DNA of 15,395 bases. Origin: DATCLA01 sp036564195. Lineage in GTDB: Bacteria; Bacillota; UBA4882; UBA8346. Of this stretch, positions 7,277 to 14,370 are shown piece by piece (positions within the stretch are counted from its first letter, which is position 1; each line of letters begins with the position of its first letter). The notes below the pieces were generated by a model. The model saw nothing but the letters and a program-made list of their open reading frames with translations. It did not search any database and had not been told where the DNA came from. The DNA is taken from positions 1 through 15,395 of the forward strand of contig DATCLA010000279.1 of NCBI GenBank assembly GCA_036564195.1, written 5' to 3'. The position numbers were made by a program, and so were the translations under genes.

Positions 7277-7291
7277 CATATGATATATCAT
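7277..7291. promoter_or_regulatory. Palindrome ATGATATATCAT overlapping a possible sigma-K-type -10 (CATATGATA)
   Basis: The 12-bp perfect dyad at 7280-7291 overlaps CATATGATA (7277-7285), which fits CATAnnnTA exactly, 42 bases upstream of the ugd start codon. No convincing -35 lies at the usual spacing, so promoter assignment is weak; the dyad could be an operator in the divergent region 7152-7326. Confidence 0.3.
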
Positions 7292-7326
7292 TTAAGAGCA
7301 GCTTGGCTGAAGTGGAGGTGGACAGC

Positions 7327-8640
7327 GTGTTTATTACCGTAATTGGCTGCGGTTATGTCGGGTTGGTAACTGCCGCCGGTTTGGCGGATTTTGGACATGT
7401 GGTAACCGTAGTCGAAATCGACCGCGTAAAAATAGACCAGTTAAACCAGGGGATAATCCCCATTTACGAACCGGGCCTGGAAACTTTGGTAAGGCGGAAT
7501 ATGAAGAAAAATCGGCTTAATTTTACCACTGATCTTAAAACCGGAGTTAAGGGTGCACAGGTAATTTTTATTGCGGTCGGTACTCCCGCACTGCCAGACG
7601 GGAATGCAGATTTAAGCCAGGTTGAAGCGGCAGTGCGACAGATTGCTGCTGAACTTCAGGATTATCAAATAATTGTCAATAAATCCACGGTACCGGTAGG
7701 CACTGGCAACTTAGTAAAGCAGATCATTGATAAGAACCTTAAAGCGCCCTGCGCTTTTGATGTAGTCAGTAATCCAGAATTCTTACGGGAGGGAAGCGCA
7801 GTCAAAGACTTTATGCAACCGGAAAGAATTGTCATTGGGGCTGAATCTCAACGGGCTATAGCAGTGATGAAGGAGGTCTACCGGCAACTTTATTGGGCGC
7901 GGATTCCGTTTATCTTCACTAACCTGGAGACCGCAGAGTTGATTAAGTATGCTTCCAATGCTTTTCTGGCAACAAAGATCTCATTTATAAATGAGCTTGC
8001 CCGGCTTTGTGAGGCGGTCAATGCCGATGTGGCCCTGGTGGCGCAAGGGATGGGTTTGGATAGCCGGATTGGTCCCAAATTCTTAAACCCCGGCCCCGGT
8101 TACGGCGGCTCTTGTTTTCCCAAGGATACCAGGGCTTTAGCTGCCATTGCCCGGAAAGTTGGCGTACGGCTAGGGGTGGTTGAGGCGACGGTAGCTGCCA
8201 ATGAAGGCCAAAAACAGTTCATAATGGCAAAAACTCGGCGGGTTCTTGGTAGTTTGAAAAGTAAAACCCTGGCGGTATTAGGGTTGACCTTTAAGGCTAA
8301 CACTGATGATCTGCGTGAGTCACCGGCAATTTACATTGTAACGGAGTTACTGAAAGCCGGAACAGAAGTTAAAGTACATGACCCCGTGGCGCTGTCGGAA
8401 GCCAAGAAAATCTGGGGCGGCCGGGTCAGTTATTGTGAAACAATTGAGGCAGCGGTTGCCGGGGTTGATGCCTTGATTATTACCACGGAATGGAGTGTCT
8501 ATCAACAGCTTGACCTGACGAAGCTAAAAAGCATGATGAAACAGCCGCTACTGATTGATTTACGTAATATTTTAGTACCGGAAGACCTTCAAAAAGCCGG
8601 TTTTTTATATGAAGGGGTCGGCCGGGGCATAAAGAGTTGA
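7327..8640 (+). CDS. ugd: UDP-glucose 6-dehydrogenase
   Basis: 437 residues, normal for the family. It makes UDP-glucuronate from UDP-glucose with two NAD+. The GTG at 7327 is the start: GGAGG at 7314-7318 is eight bases upstream and the product begins MFITVIGCGYVGLVTA, with the Rossmann GxGxxG at residues 7-12. An upstream in-frame TTG (7303) has no RBS. Other hallmarks are KSTVPVGTG (119-127), NPEFLREGSAVKDF with Glu151, ELIKYASNAFLATKISF with Lys207 and Asn211, and GPGYGGSCFPKDTRAL with the catalytic Cys263 and Asp267. The C-terminal UDP-binding domain has GLTFKANTDDLRESPA and ends in a conserved ILVPEDLQKAGFLYEGVGRG. All catalytic residues I can check are present. It supplies uronic acid for the neighbouring transferases. 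It stands alone between divergent and convergent neighbours. Confidence 0.96.
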   Translation: MFITVIGCGYVGLVTAAGLADFGHVVTVVEIDRVKIDQLNQGIIPIYEPGLETLVRRNMKKNRLNFTTDLKTGVKGAQVIFIAVGTPALPDGNADLSQVEAAVRQIAAELQDYQIIVNKSTVPVGTGNLVKQIIDKNLKAPCAFDVVSNPEFLREGSAVKDFMQPERIVIGAESQRAIAVMKEVYRQLYWARIPFIFTNLETAELIKYASNAFLATKISFINELARLCEAVNADVALVAQGMGLDSRIGPKFLNPGPGYGGSCFPKDTRALAAIARKVGVRLGVVEATVAANEGQKQFIMAKTRRVLGSLKSKTLAVLGLTFKANTDDLRESPAIYIVTELLKAGTEVKVHDPVALSEAKKIWGGRVSYCETIEAAVAGVDALIITTEWSVYQQLDLTKLKSMMKQPLLIDLRNILVPEDLQKAGFLYEGVGRGIKS

Positions 8641-8777
8641 CGTTGACAATTTGCTTCGCATTGTTAAAGTTGGAAAAGCAAAAGTTCTTCCTTATTTAGT
8701 TATAGAGTAAAAAAATTACCTGCTGTCGCTGTGCAGAACAACTTCCTAATCATGAAGGCACCAGTAGGATCCAGGTT

Positions 8778-8815
8778 AAAATCGGTGGGCCCGAACCAAA
8801 AGGGACACCGGTTTT
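8778..8815. terminator. Bidirectional terminator between ugd and the GT-D gene
   Basis: AAAATCGGTG (8778-8787) pairs with CACCGGTTTT (8806-8815), a 10-bp stem with one T-G wobble. An inner CCC/GGG (8790-8792 with 8802-8804) may extend it. A-tract on the left and T-tract on the right let it act on both strands, serving the convergent genes ending at 8640 and 8853. Confidence 0.6.
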
Positions 8816-8852
8816 GAATTATCAACCTGTTTGAATGCCTACCGGTATCGGG

Positions 8853-9608
8853 TTATTGTTTCGGCAGCCAGGGTTTGATCCGGTTACAGGGGCGCACTGT
8901 ATACATCATTGTCTTGCCAAAATCGATTGCAACTTTACCGTAATGTTCGGCGATTTCGGAAGCCAGGACCAGGGCATTGACACCTGTCGAAATCAGCGCC
9001 AGGTCAAAACGGCATTTTTGGACTTTTTTCAGAACCGCCGGAATTTGGTCGAAATGAGTTAAGCTGATTCCACCGCAAATATTCGGCTTTAACCGTGGAT
9101 ATTGTTTAATAATTTTTTGCGCATATTCTTGCCACCATTTTGAGATCAGTAAAGTCCGGTAACGGTGAATGATCTTCCAGAATAGCCGCCTGGAAACCAT
9201 TTGCCGGTTTACAAACACATGGCAGAGTCGGGAGGGTTGAATCCGGTAAAGGTCAAATAGGGCGTTGGTCAGTTCCCGTTTGTATTTACGTGGTGCCGAA
9301 ACCGGGTCGTTTTTCAGACGACAGACACCTACGATATCAGCCTTTTTAATCGCCGTGATCATTTGATCCCTCAGTTCGAAATTGGGTAAGGTAACTCCTT
9401 TACCCTTGCCGGATTCCGACTGCCGCACCCAGTAGGAATTCATTACTTCCGGTATTGACAGTAAAGTCTGTTGGGCCAAAATGATGTTTTCACCATCACC
9501 CACCCGTACCAATGAAAAGGGATTCCGCTTTGCTAAAGCAGCATTGATTGCTTCAAGTACTTGTAAATCATTCATCAGGCATTGGTCGGGGAAGTCTTTA
9601 AAAGCCAT
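8853..9608 (-). CDS. GT-D-fold glycosyltransferase (DUF1792-like)
   Basis: 251 residues. The N-terminal FSLVRVGDGE (31-40) is the characteristic (S/A)LVRxGDGE motif of GT-D glycosyltransferases, where the DGE acidic residues replace the DXD of GT-A enzymes. The central region carries ADIVGVCRLKND. The C-terminal third has CRFDLALISTGVNALVLAS and YGKVAIDFGKTM, equivalent to the family's strand/glycine segments near the end of the domain. No signal or membrane segments are visible. The start is ATG, with AGAAGG about six bases upstream. The founding GT-D enzyme (DUF1792) acts in glycosylation of serine-rich adhesins. In spore formers similar genes lie in surface-glycan clusters, and the surroundings here point the same way. 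The actual donor is unknown. Confidence 0.78.
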   Translation of the reverse strand: MAFKDFPDQCLMNDLQVLEAINAALAKRNPFSLVRVGDGENIILAQQTLLSIPEVMNSYWVRQSESGKGKGVTLPNFELRDQMITAIKKADIVGVCRLKNDPVSAPRKYKRELTNALFDLYRIQPSRLCHVFVNRQMVSRRLFWKIIHRYRTLLISKWWQEYAQKIIKQYPRLKPNICGGISLTHFDQIPAVLKKVQKCRFDLALISTGVNALVLASEIAEHYGKVAIDFGKTMMYTVRPCNRIKPWLPKQ

Positions 9609-10152
9609 ACTAAACCTTCTTTCAGTAGGAATAGTTGAGTTTATGTTTTTACAGTCGTCCGGTCAAGCTGTAACCGGGGCGTTTTGGGCGGCTGAGCCAC
9701 CCTAACTGTTATAGTTTACGATCCGGTTCAAGCAGAGGTGCGGAGAACCGAAAATTTTCGCCGGTCCGGGAGTAACTAATCGGCGTTGGGTTATTTCAAA
9801 ATCAAGTCAGTCTCAGAAATTATTTAAGGAATTGCATAATTTTTGATTTAAGCCTTGGCTCACAATATATTGATCGATATATCCGGACTAGTCGCTATAT
9901 ATTGTAACCAAAGGGTTTATTAAGGTAATTATGCATTTCCCCTATTGGATAATGATATCTCAAAAATAGATTGGATCGGAAAACGAAAAACCGTAGGGAA
10001 AGGATGTTTCTGCTTGTGGCATCAAAAGCTCTTCTTTTTGCATGGTGAATCGTTAGAGTTAACTTCATAGTATAGGATTAATAAGGAATAAAAGTAAATG
10101 GTGTCGGCGTTCGGCAGTTCGGAGTATTAGTGAGTAAAAGGAGTTTTTTAAG
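9609..10152. other. 544-bp non-coding divergent region upstream of the triplicated operon
   Basis: No credible coding frame on either strand. It is AT-rich in the middle and holds overlapping dyads: ACAATATAT (9862-9870) and ATATATTGT (9897-9905) as a 9-bp inverted repeat around GATATATC (9877-9884) and GACTAGTC (9886-9893). CATAGTATA at 10066-10074 fits the sigma-K -10 pattern but has no recognisable -35. A ten-codon ORF (10098-10130) precedes the RBS AAAAGGAG at 10136-10143. The length is large compared with the other gaps in the window, so regulation, a small RNA or a decayed gene are all possible. Confidence 0.4.
9862..9905. repeat. Inverted repeat with nested palindromes, possible operator
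   Basis: Outer arms ACAATATAT and ATATATTGT (9 bp, perfect) enclose 26 bases that contain two further perfect 8-bp palindromes, GATATATC and GACTAGTC. AT-richness makes chance matches more likely, but three nested dyads in 44 bases are more than the rest of the gap shows. Confidence 0.3.
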
Positions 10153-10893
10153 ATGAGTAAGGAAACCGCAAAAGTAAAGTTGATCCCCAAAGATCATCTC
10201 TGTGCGGCCATTTGTAATTACGCCCGGCCCAAGAGCGCCCGGGCCTGTGTTAAACGGCTGAAGGAATTGGGCCTGAAGGAGGTTATTGTCTGGAACAATC
10301 AGGCCAAACCGATTCGGGAGGCCACTAAGAATATTGTGTCAACTACTAATGTCGGTTCCATCGGCCGGTATTATGTGGGGTTGCATACTAAAAAGCCTTA
10401 CATTTTGATTGTTGATGACGATCATCGGCTGACCGCGGCCGGGTTGACTGCATTAATGGCTGGCGCTGCTCGCTATCAGGTGGCGGTTCAATGCGGAGCG
10501 GTTTTTAAACCTCCTTTCGACCGGTATTTTAACCGTAAAGTACTTCGTTCGCACCAAGTGAAGAAATATCGCCGGGTAGATGTAGTGTTACCGTTTGGAG
10601 GGATGATTCTCCCCACTGAACTCTGCCGCCAGCTGCTGGACCATTGGGCCTGGGGCTTTAAAGATGCGGTCCGGCCGGGGTTTATTGCCACCGACCTAGC
10701 GGTCAGTTGTGCGATTCTTGACTTGACCGGAAAGCATCCGGTCGTGGTCCCCGTGTCGGGACGCGGTTATGAGAAACTAAAGGATGAAGCTCCCCATAAA
10801 GCGCTTTGTCGTCAAAAAGGAGCAGTAGCCGAAAAGACCAAGATTTTCCACTGGATGCTCAATCATGGCTGGAAGCCGCTGAAGTTGAAATAA
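10153..10893 (+). CDS. Putative GT-A-like glycosyltransferase, copy 1 of 3
   Basis: 246 residues. First of three tandem homologues. CNYARP (21-26) and a VKRL helix are followed by EVIVWNN (43-49) and a nucleotide-binding-like NVGSIGRYYVGLH. Then comes YILIVDDD (83-90), whose Asp triplet is the expected metal/donor site of a GT-A fold. The second half carries DHWAWG (163-168), IATDLAVSCA, VVPVSGRGY and DEAPHKAL. It ends in a helix EKTKIFHWMLNHGW. The order (strand-WNN-DDD) recalls GT64/exostosin-like and GT2 enzymes, but I cannot assign a named family. No signal or membrane segment is seen. The start is ATG, with AAAAGGAG nine bases upstream. It is probably first in an operon of four genes ending at 13408. 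In this copy Gln50 replaces the Gly that follows WNN in the other two. Confidence 0.75.
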   Translation: MSKETAKVKLIPKDHLCAAICNYARPKSARACVKRLKELGLKEVIVWNNQAKPIREATKNIVSTTNVGSIGRYYVGLHTKKPYILIVDDDHRLTAAGLTALMAGAARYQVAVQCGAVFKPPFDRYFNRKVLRSHQVKKYRRVDVVLPFGGMILPTELCRQLLDHWAWGFKDAVRPGFIATDLAVSCAILDLTGKHPVVVPVSGRGYEKLKDEAPHKALCRQKGAVAEKTKIFHWMLNHGWKPLKLK

Positions 10894-10918
10894 CAATGAG
10901 ATTGGTGGCTGATCAATA

Positions 10919-11647
10919 ATGAAAAGTAAGCAGGTTGCCTTATCCGAAGTGACCGCGGTAATGTGTAATTATGCTCGTCCCGGCAGTGCCCGAGCGGTTG
11001 TCAAGCGCTTACGGAATTTGGGGCTGACGGAAATTATCGTCTGGAATAACGGTGGTGCTAAGCCGGTTGCCGAAGCAACTCAAAATATTAATCATGCCGA
11101 AAATATCGGGACCATCGGACGCTATCATGCGGCTTTACATAGTAAAAGGCCGTATATATTGATTGTTGATGATGATGTTTTATTAACCAAGAAAGGTTTG
11201 GAAGCACTTCTCAAATATGCCGGGAAGTATCCTTTGGTGGTTCAGGCCGGATTGATCTATAGTTCACCGTTTCAGAAAAAACCGAAACGCATTAAAATAC
11301 TATCCGATCAAATCAAAAAACCCACCGCAGTGGATGTGGCCATCGCCAACCGGGGGATGATTATGAATACTGATCTATACCGGTCAATCCTAAAACACTG
11401 GGCCTGGGGTTGTCTGCAGCAGGTGCGCCAAGGATTTTTTACAACTGATATACCGGTGAGTTGCGCTACTTATGATCGGACCGGTCGCCATCCGATGGTA
11501 GTACCTGTATCCGGTCGGGGTTATGTCATGCTTCCGGATGAGGCTCCCGAAAAGGCCTTACGCAATCAAAAAAACTTTAACGCGGAAAAGACCAAAATAC
11601 TTAAGTGGCTCGTTAAACGTGGTTGGAAGCTTCTGGGTGACCGGTAA
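10919..11647 (+). CDS. Putative GT-A-like glycosyltransferase, copy 2 of 3
   Basis: 242 residues, homologous along its whole length to the genes on either side. It has CNYARP (16-21), EIIVWNNGG, NIGTIGRYHAALH, YILIVDDD (DDD at 84-86) followed by a LLTKKGLEALL helix, and KHWAWG (159-164). FTTDIPVSCA, VVPVSGRGY, DEAPEKAL and EKTKILKWLVKRGW complete the pattern. It has an extra Gly after WNN compared with copies 1 and 3. The ribosome binding site is weak (GGTGG at 10904-10908). The start ATG overlaps the stop of a seven-codon ORF as TAATG, 25 bases after copy 1 ends, so translation may depend on ribosomes arriving from upstream. Divergence is greatest in the middle (residues about 112-150), where acceptor-binding loops would be expected. 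Specificity is unknown. Confidence 0.75.
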   Translation: MKSKQVALSEVTAVMCNYARPGSARAVVKRLRNLGLTEIIVWNNGGAKPVAEATQNINHAENIGTIGRYHAALHSKRPYILIVDDDVLLTKKGLEALLKYAGKYPLVVQAGLIYSSPFQKKPKRIKILSDQIKKPTAVDVAIANRGMIMNTDLYRSILKHWAWGCLQQVRQGFFTTDIPVSCATYDRTGRHPMVVPVSGRGYVMLPDEAPEKALRNQKNFNAEKTKILKWLVKRGWKLLGDR

Positions 11648-11697
11648 AACAATTTGAACGAATTAATTTGTTTTTAAGTTTTAGTGGAGGAAACGAC

Positions 11698-12447
11698 ATG
11701 GGTCAAAAGACAAAATGTAAAGTGCCTCTAAAATCGATTTGTGCGGTCTTATGCAATTATGCCCGTCCCAAAAATGCCCGGTCTTGTGTGAAACGCCTGT
11801 TGAAACTGGGTATTACCGAAATTATCGTCTGGAATAACGGCGCTAAACCAATTCCGGAAGCGACCCAGAATATCAATAACCCTCAAAATGTCGGACCAAT
11901 CGGCAAATATCTCGGCGCTCTCAATACCGTTAAACCATATGTTCTGGTCACTGATGACGATTATTTATTAACCAAAGTCGGTTTGGATGCATTGCGTAAA
12001 TGGGTACAGTACTATCCGGCAGTTGCCCAACAAGGCAGTAAGTTTAAACCACCTTTTGACGATTACGGCAAACGAGACTTATTTCTGGCCCAGAAGATAA
12101 AAGTTCCGCAAAAAGTGGACATGGTGATGCCTAATAAAGGAATGCTGCTTAAAACCAGTTTATACCGGGGAATTCCCAACCATTGGGCCTGGGATGCCCA
12201 ACAAGTATTAAGTCCGGGTATTTTTACCACTGACCTTTCCGCCAGTTGTGCCATTTGGGACCTGACCAAAAAGTACCCGGCGGTTGTACCGGTAACCGGT
12301 GGTTTTGAAAAACTCCGCGATGAGGCGCCTAAAAAAGCCCTGCGGCGACAGAAAAATATTTTTCAGGAAAAGTCCAAAGTATTACGCTGGTTGGTGGCGC
12401 ATGGGTGGCAATTAAGAAAACAACGGCGTTCCGGTCAGAAAAGATGA
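11698..12447 (+). CDS. Putative GT-A-like glycosyltransferase, copy 3 of 3
   Basis: 249 residues from the ATG at 11698, chosen because GGAGG (11686-11690) is seven bases upstream; an in-frame TTG at 11668 lacks one. It shares the block order of its two upstream paralogues: CNYARP (19-24), EIIVWNNG, NVGPIGKYLGAL, YVLVTDDD (DDD at 86-88), NHWAWD, FTTDLSASCA, VVPVTGG and RDEAPKKAL. It ends in a basic tail RKQRRSGQKR. Differences are WAWD for WAWG and a shortened SGRGY loop (TGG-F), next to the conserved DEAP segment, so this copy may have a changed active-site rim. The kinase gene follows after 40 bases on the same strand with no terminator between them. Reaction not known; a sugar transferase is inferred from the DDD motif and the setting. 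Confidence 0.75.
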   Translation: MGQKTKCKVPLKSICAVLCNYARPKNARSCVKRLLKLGITEIIVWNNGAKPIPEATQNINNPQNVGPIGKYLGALNTVKPYVLVTDDDYLLTKVGLDALRKWVQYYPAVAQQGSKFKPPFDDYGKRDLFLAQKIKVPQKVDMVMPNKGMLLKTSLYRGIPNHWAWDAQQVLSPGIFTTDLSASCAIWDLTKKYPAVVPVTGGFEKLRDEAPKKALRRQKNIFQEKSKVLRWLVAHGWQLRKQRRSGQKR

Positions 12448-12487
12448 GTTCGCCGGGGAGCGGAGGTTACGATTGGAGGGGCAAAAA

Positions 12488-13408
12488 ATGGATCAAAAGC
12501 GACTCGAAAAGCTGCTTAAACAGCAGCAGGGCCTGGGACCGATTGACCGCATCTGTCCTTTACAGAAAGGGCAGTCACCGGATGAAAAATATATCTTATA
12601 TCAAAAAGATCAGGAAAAATATATCTTAAGAATTGCCAGTATTAAAAAGTATGATAAAAATCGAACAATCTTTGGGATTATCCGGAATTTTCATAAAAAA
12701 GGAGTGAAATGTTTAAAACCGGTTGCCTTTGGAAAAACCTCCGACCATCAATATTGTTATTCGATTGTTGAATATCTTCAGGGAAAATCCGGTAATGCGA
12801 TTCTGCCCGGCTTAACAAAAAGTCAGCAGCTTAGCATCGGAATTGCTGCCGGTGAAGAATTAAAAAAATTGCATGCCTTGAAAGCAGCCAAACAGAAGTT
12901 GGATTGGTTCGATCTAAGATATTCCAAGTTTTTGAACGACTTAAAAACATTCAATGATCTGAAGCTTTCCTTTTATAAAGATAAATATGTGTTAGATTAT
13001 CTTGAGTCTCATCTTGACCTGATGAAAGGAAGACCGTACCGTTTTCTGCATAATGATTACAATGTGCGCAATATTATTATCAATAATCAGGAATTCAACG
13101 GAATTATCGATTTCGATGCTTTCCGCTGGGGTGACCCGCTCCATGATTTTTATAAGCTACCCTGGGGTAGTAAAAGTTGTAGTGTCTGGTATGTCCAAGG
13201 GGAAATTATCGGATATTGTGGTGGCAGGGTGCCGGACAGCTTTTGGGAGATGTATAATTTTTATGTGATGTTGAATCTGCACCGTAGATTAGTCTGGGCT
13301 TATCAGAAAAATCCGTCTCGGATTCCGATCCGACAAAAAATAATTGAAACCATAGTTAAAGAGCATGATTTAAAGTCCAATAAAAAACCGTCCTGGTTTA
13401 CCTGTTAA
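12488..13408 (+). CDS. Aminoglycoside-phosphotransferase-fold (APH/CotS-like) kinase
   Basis: 306 residues from the ATG at 12488, preceded by GGAGGGG (12475-12481); an in-frame TTG at 12473 overlaps that RBS. The N-lobe has a YILYQKDQEKYILRIA stretch that can supply the ATP-binding Lys. YSIVEYLQGK is the hinge. FLHNDYNVRN (His188, Asp190, Asn195) is the catalytic loop of the APH family, and GIIDFDAFRWGDPLHDFYKL (Asp208) is the metal-binding motif. The fold covers antibiotic kinases, choline/homoserine/sugar kinases and the spore-coat CotS/CotI group. The setting, last in an operon of three putative glycosyltransferases, favours phosphorylation of a sugar, glycan or small polyol over drug resistance. 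The gene is visibly richer in A/T codons (AAA, TAT, ATT, GAT) than its neighbours, which may mean separate acquisition. Confidence 0.8.
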   Translation: MDQKRLEKLLKQQQGLGPIDRICPLQKGQSPDEKYILYQKDQEKYILRIASIKKYDKNRTIFGIIRNFHKKGVKCLKPVAFGKTSDHQYCYSIVEYLQGKSGNAILPGLTKSQQLSIGIAAGEELKKLHALKAAKQKLDWFDLRYSKFLNDLKTFNDLKLSFYKDKYVLDYLESHLDLMKGRPYRFLHNDYNVRNIIINNQEFNGIIDFDAFRWGDPLHDFYKLPWGSKSCSVWYVQGEIIGYCGGRVPDSFWEMYNFYVMLNLHRRLVWAYQKNPSRIPIRQKIIETIVKEHDLKSNKKPSWFTC

Positions 13409-13418
13409 GATTATTGTG

Positions 13419-14189
13419 TCAAAATGGGGAAAAATTTCTCAGTGAGCCGGTTGATAAAACCGGCCATTCATTTTTTAAGTCATAGTTAATGGTGTATTCG
13501 TTAGCCTGTTGAAGTGCTTCAAAAGTACCGGCGTCGGTCCACCAGCCGTCCAGGAATTCATAAGACAAATTTTCTTCGCGGAGATAGACATTGTTAACAT
13601 CGGTGATCTCCAACTCCTTCCGGCCGGATGGCTTTAGTTTAGCGATGATCTCGAAGACATGACTGTCATAGAGATAGATACCGGTTACACACCAATCCGA
13701 CCGTGGGGATAGTGGCTTTTCTTCAATCCGGACCACCCGCCCGTTTTGGAGTTCGGCGATAGCGTAACGTTGGGGATCGCTGACTTTTTTTAAGAAAACC
13801 TTCGCTCCGGCCGGCTGCTTCTGGTATTTTTGGATAGCCGGTCCCAGGTTGGCCGAGAAAAGATTATCTCCCAGGATTACCAGGCATCGCTCTGACCCGA
13901 CAAAAGTTGCAGCTAAACTTAACGCCTGGGCAATTCCGCCCGGTTGCTCTTGGACTTTATAGGTAAATTCCATTTCAAATTCCTTACCACTGCCGAGTAA
14001 ATTTACAAAGTTACCAATCTGTTCTTTGTTGGTAACCACTAAAACTTGCTCGATTCCCGCCTGGTGTAGCTTAGCAAGGGGGTAAAAGATCATGGGGTAT
14101 TTTCCCACCGGCAGCAGATGTTTGTTAATTGCTTTGGTGATTGGGTGAAGCCGGGTCCCGGAACCTCCCGCAAGTACAATTCCTTTCAC
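13419..14189 (-). CDS. Glucose-1-phosphate thymidylyltransferase-like nucleotidyltransferase (SpsI/short RmlA type)
   Basis: 256 residues. It joins a nucleoside triphosphate and a sugar-1-phosphate to give an NDP-sugar plus pyrophosphate. The GTG at 14189 is the start: GAGGTGG (14197-14203) is seven bases upstream and the product begins MKGIVLAGGSGTRLHPIT, the standard N-terminus. An ATG at 14222 adds 11 atypical residues without an RBS. Motifs are GGSGTRL (8-14), KHLLPVGKYPMIFYPL, QEQPGGIAQAL (80-90), LGDNLF (GDN 107-109), the sugar-binding EEKP (156-159) and WWTDAGT (216-222). The length is close to Bacillus SpsI (246 residues) and shorter than housekeeping RmlA (about 290), lacking the C-terminal helical part. 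It is divergent from the SpsJ-like gene; both presumably serve the same glycan. dTTP as substrate is inferred from family only. Confidence 0.88.
   Translation of the reverse strand: MKGIVLAGGSGTRLHPITKAINKHLLPVGKYPMIFYPLAKLHQAGIEQVLVVTNKEQIGNFVNLLGSGKEFEMEFTYKVQEQPGGIAQALSLAATFVGSERCLVILGDNLFSANLGPAIQKYQKQPAGAKVFLKKVSDPQRYAIAELQNGRVVRIEEKPLSPRSDWCVTGIYLYDSHVFEIIAKLKPSGRKELEITDVNNVYLREENLSYEFLDGWWTDAGTFEALQQANEYTINYDLKNEWPVLSTGSLRNFSPF
13446..13476 (+). terminator. Probable terminator of the four-gene operon, inside the 3' end of the convergent gene
   Basis: GCCGGTT (13446-13452), loop GATAA and AACCGGC (13458-13464) form a 7-bp GC-rich stem. Six T follow at 13471-13476 after a six-base spacer. 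The hairpin lies within the last codons of the minus-strand nucleotidyltransferase gene, as at 5420-5458. The spacer weakens the call. Confidence 0.45.
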
Positions 14190-14310
14190 TACTGTCCCAC
14201 CTCGGATTCGCTGTTTAACCATTAATCAGGTATAGTTTGGATAGTTTAATCTATGTTAACAGTCAGCTTTTGGTAACCATTAAAGCTGTCTCCGACTGCA
14301 GGGGCGGTTT

Positions 14311-14339
14311 CACAATTGGCATGACTGTTGCATATAGTG
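14311..14339 (+). promoter_or_regulatory. Possible sigma-K-type promoter of the SpsJ-like gene
   Basis: CACA at 14311-14314 (containing the -35 AC) and CATATAGTG at 14331-14339 are separated by the spacing used by sigma-K (AC, 17 bases, CATAnnnTA), with one -10 mismatch. It lies about 30 bases upstream of the start codon. The element GCATATA(G/T)TGTA also precedes the DUF3794 gene. Confidence 0.35.
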
Positions 14340-14370
14340 TACGGATCAGTGCAAAGAAGGGAATGTTGTA

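Noticed and set aside
10098..10130. Ten-codon ORF (MVSAFGSSEY) just before the first triplicated gene, a possible leader peptide
   Set aside because: Poor RBS, no runs of regulatory codons and no attenuator hairpin.
10896..10919. Seven-codon ORF whose stop overlaps the start of copy 2 (TAATG)
   Set aside because: Too short and without its own RBS; it may matter only for coupling, which is mentioned with the gene.
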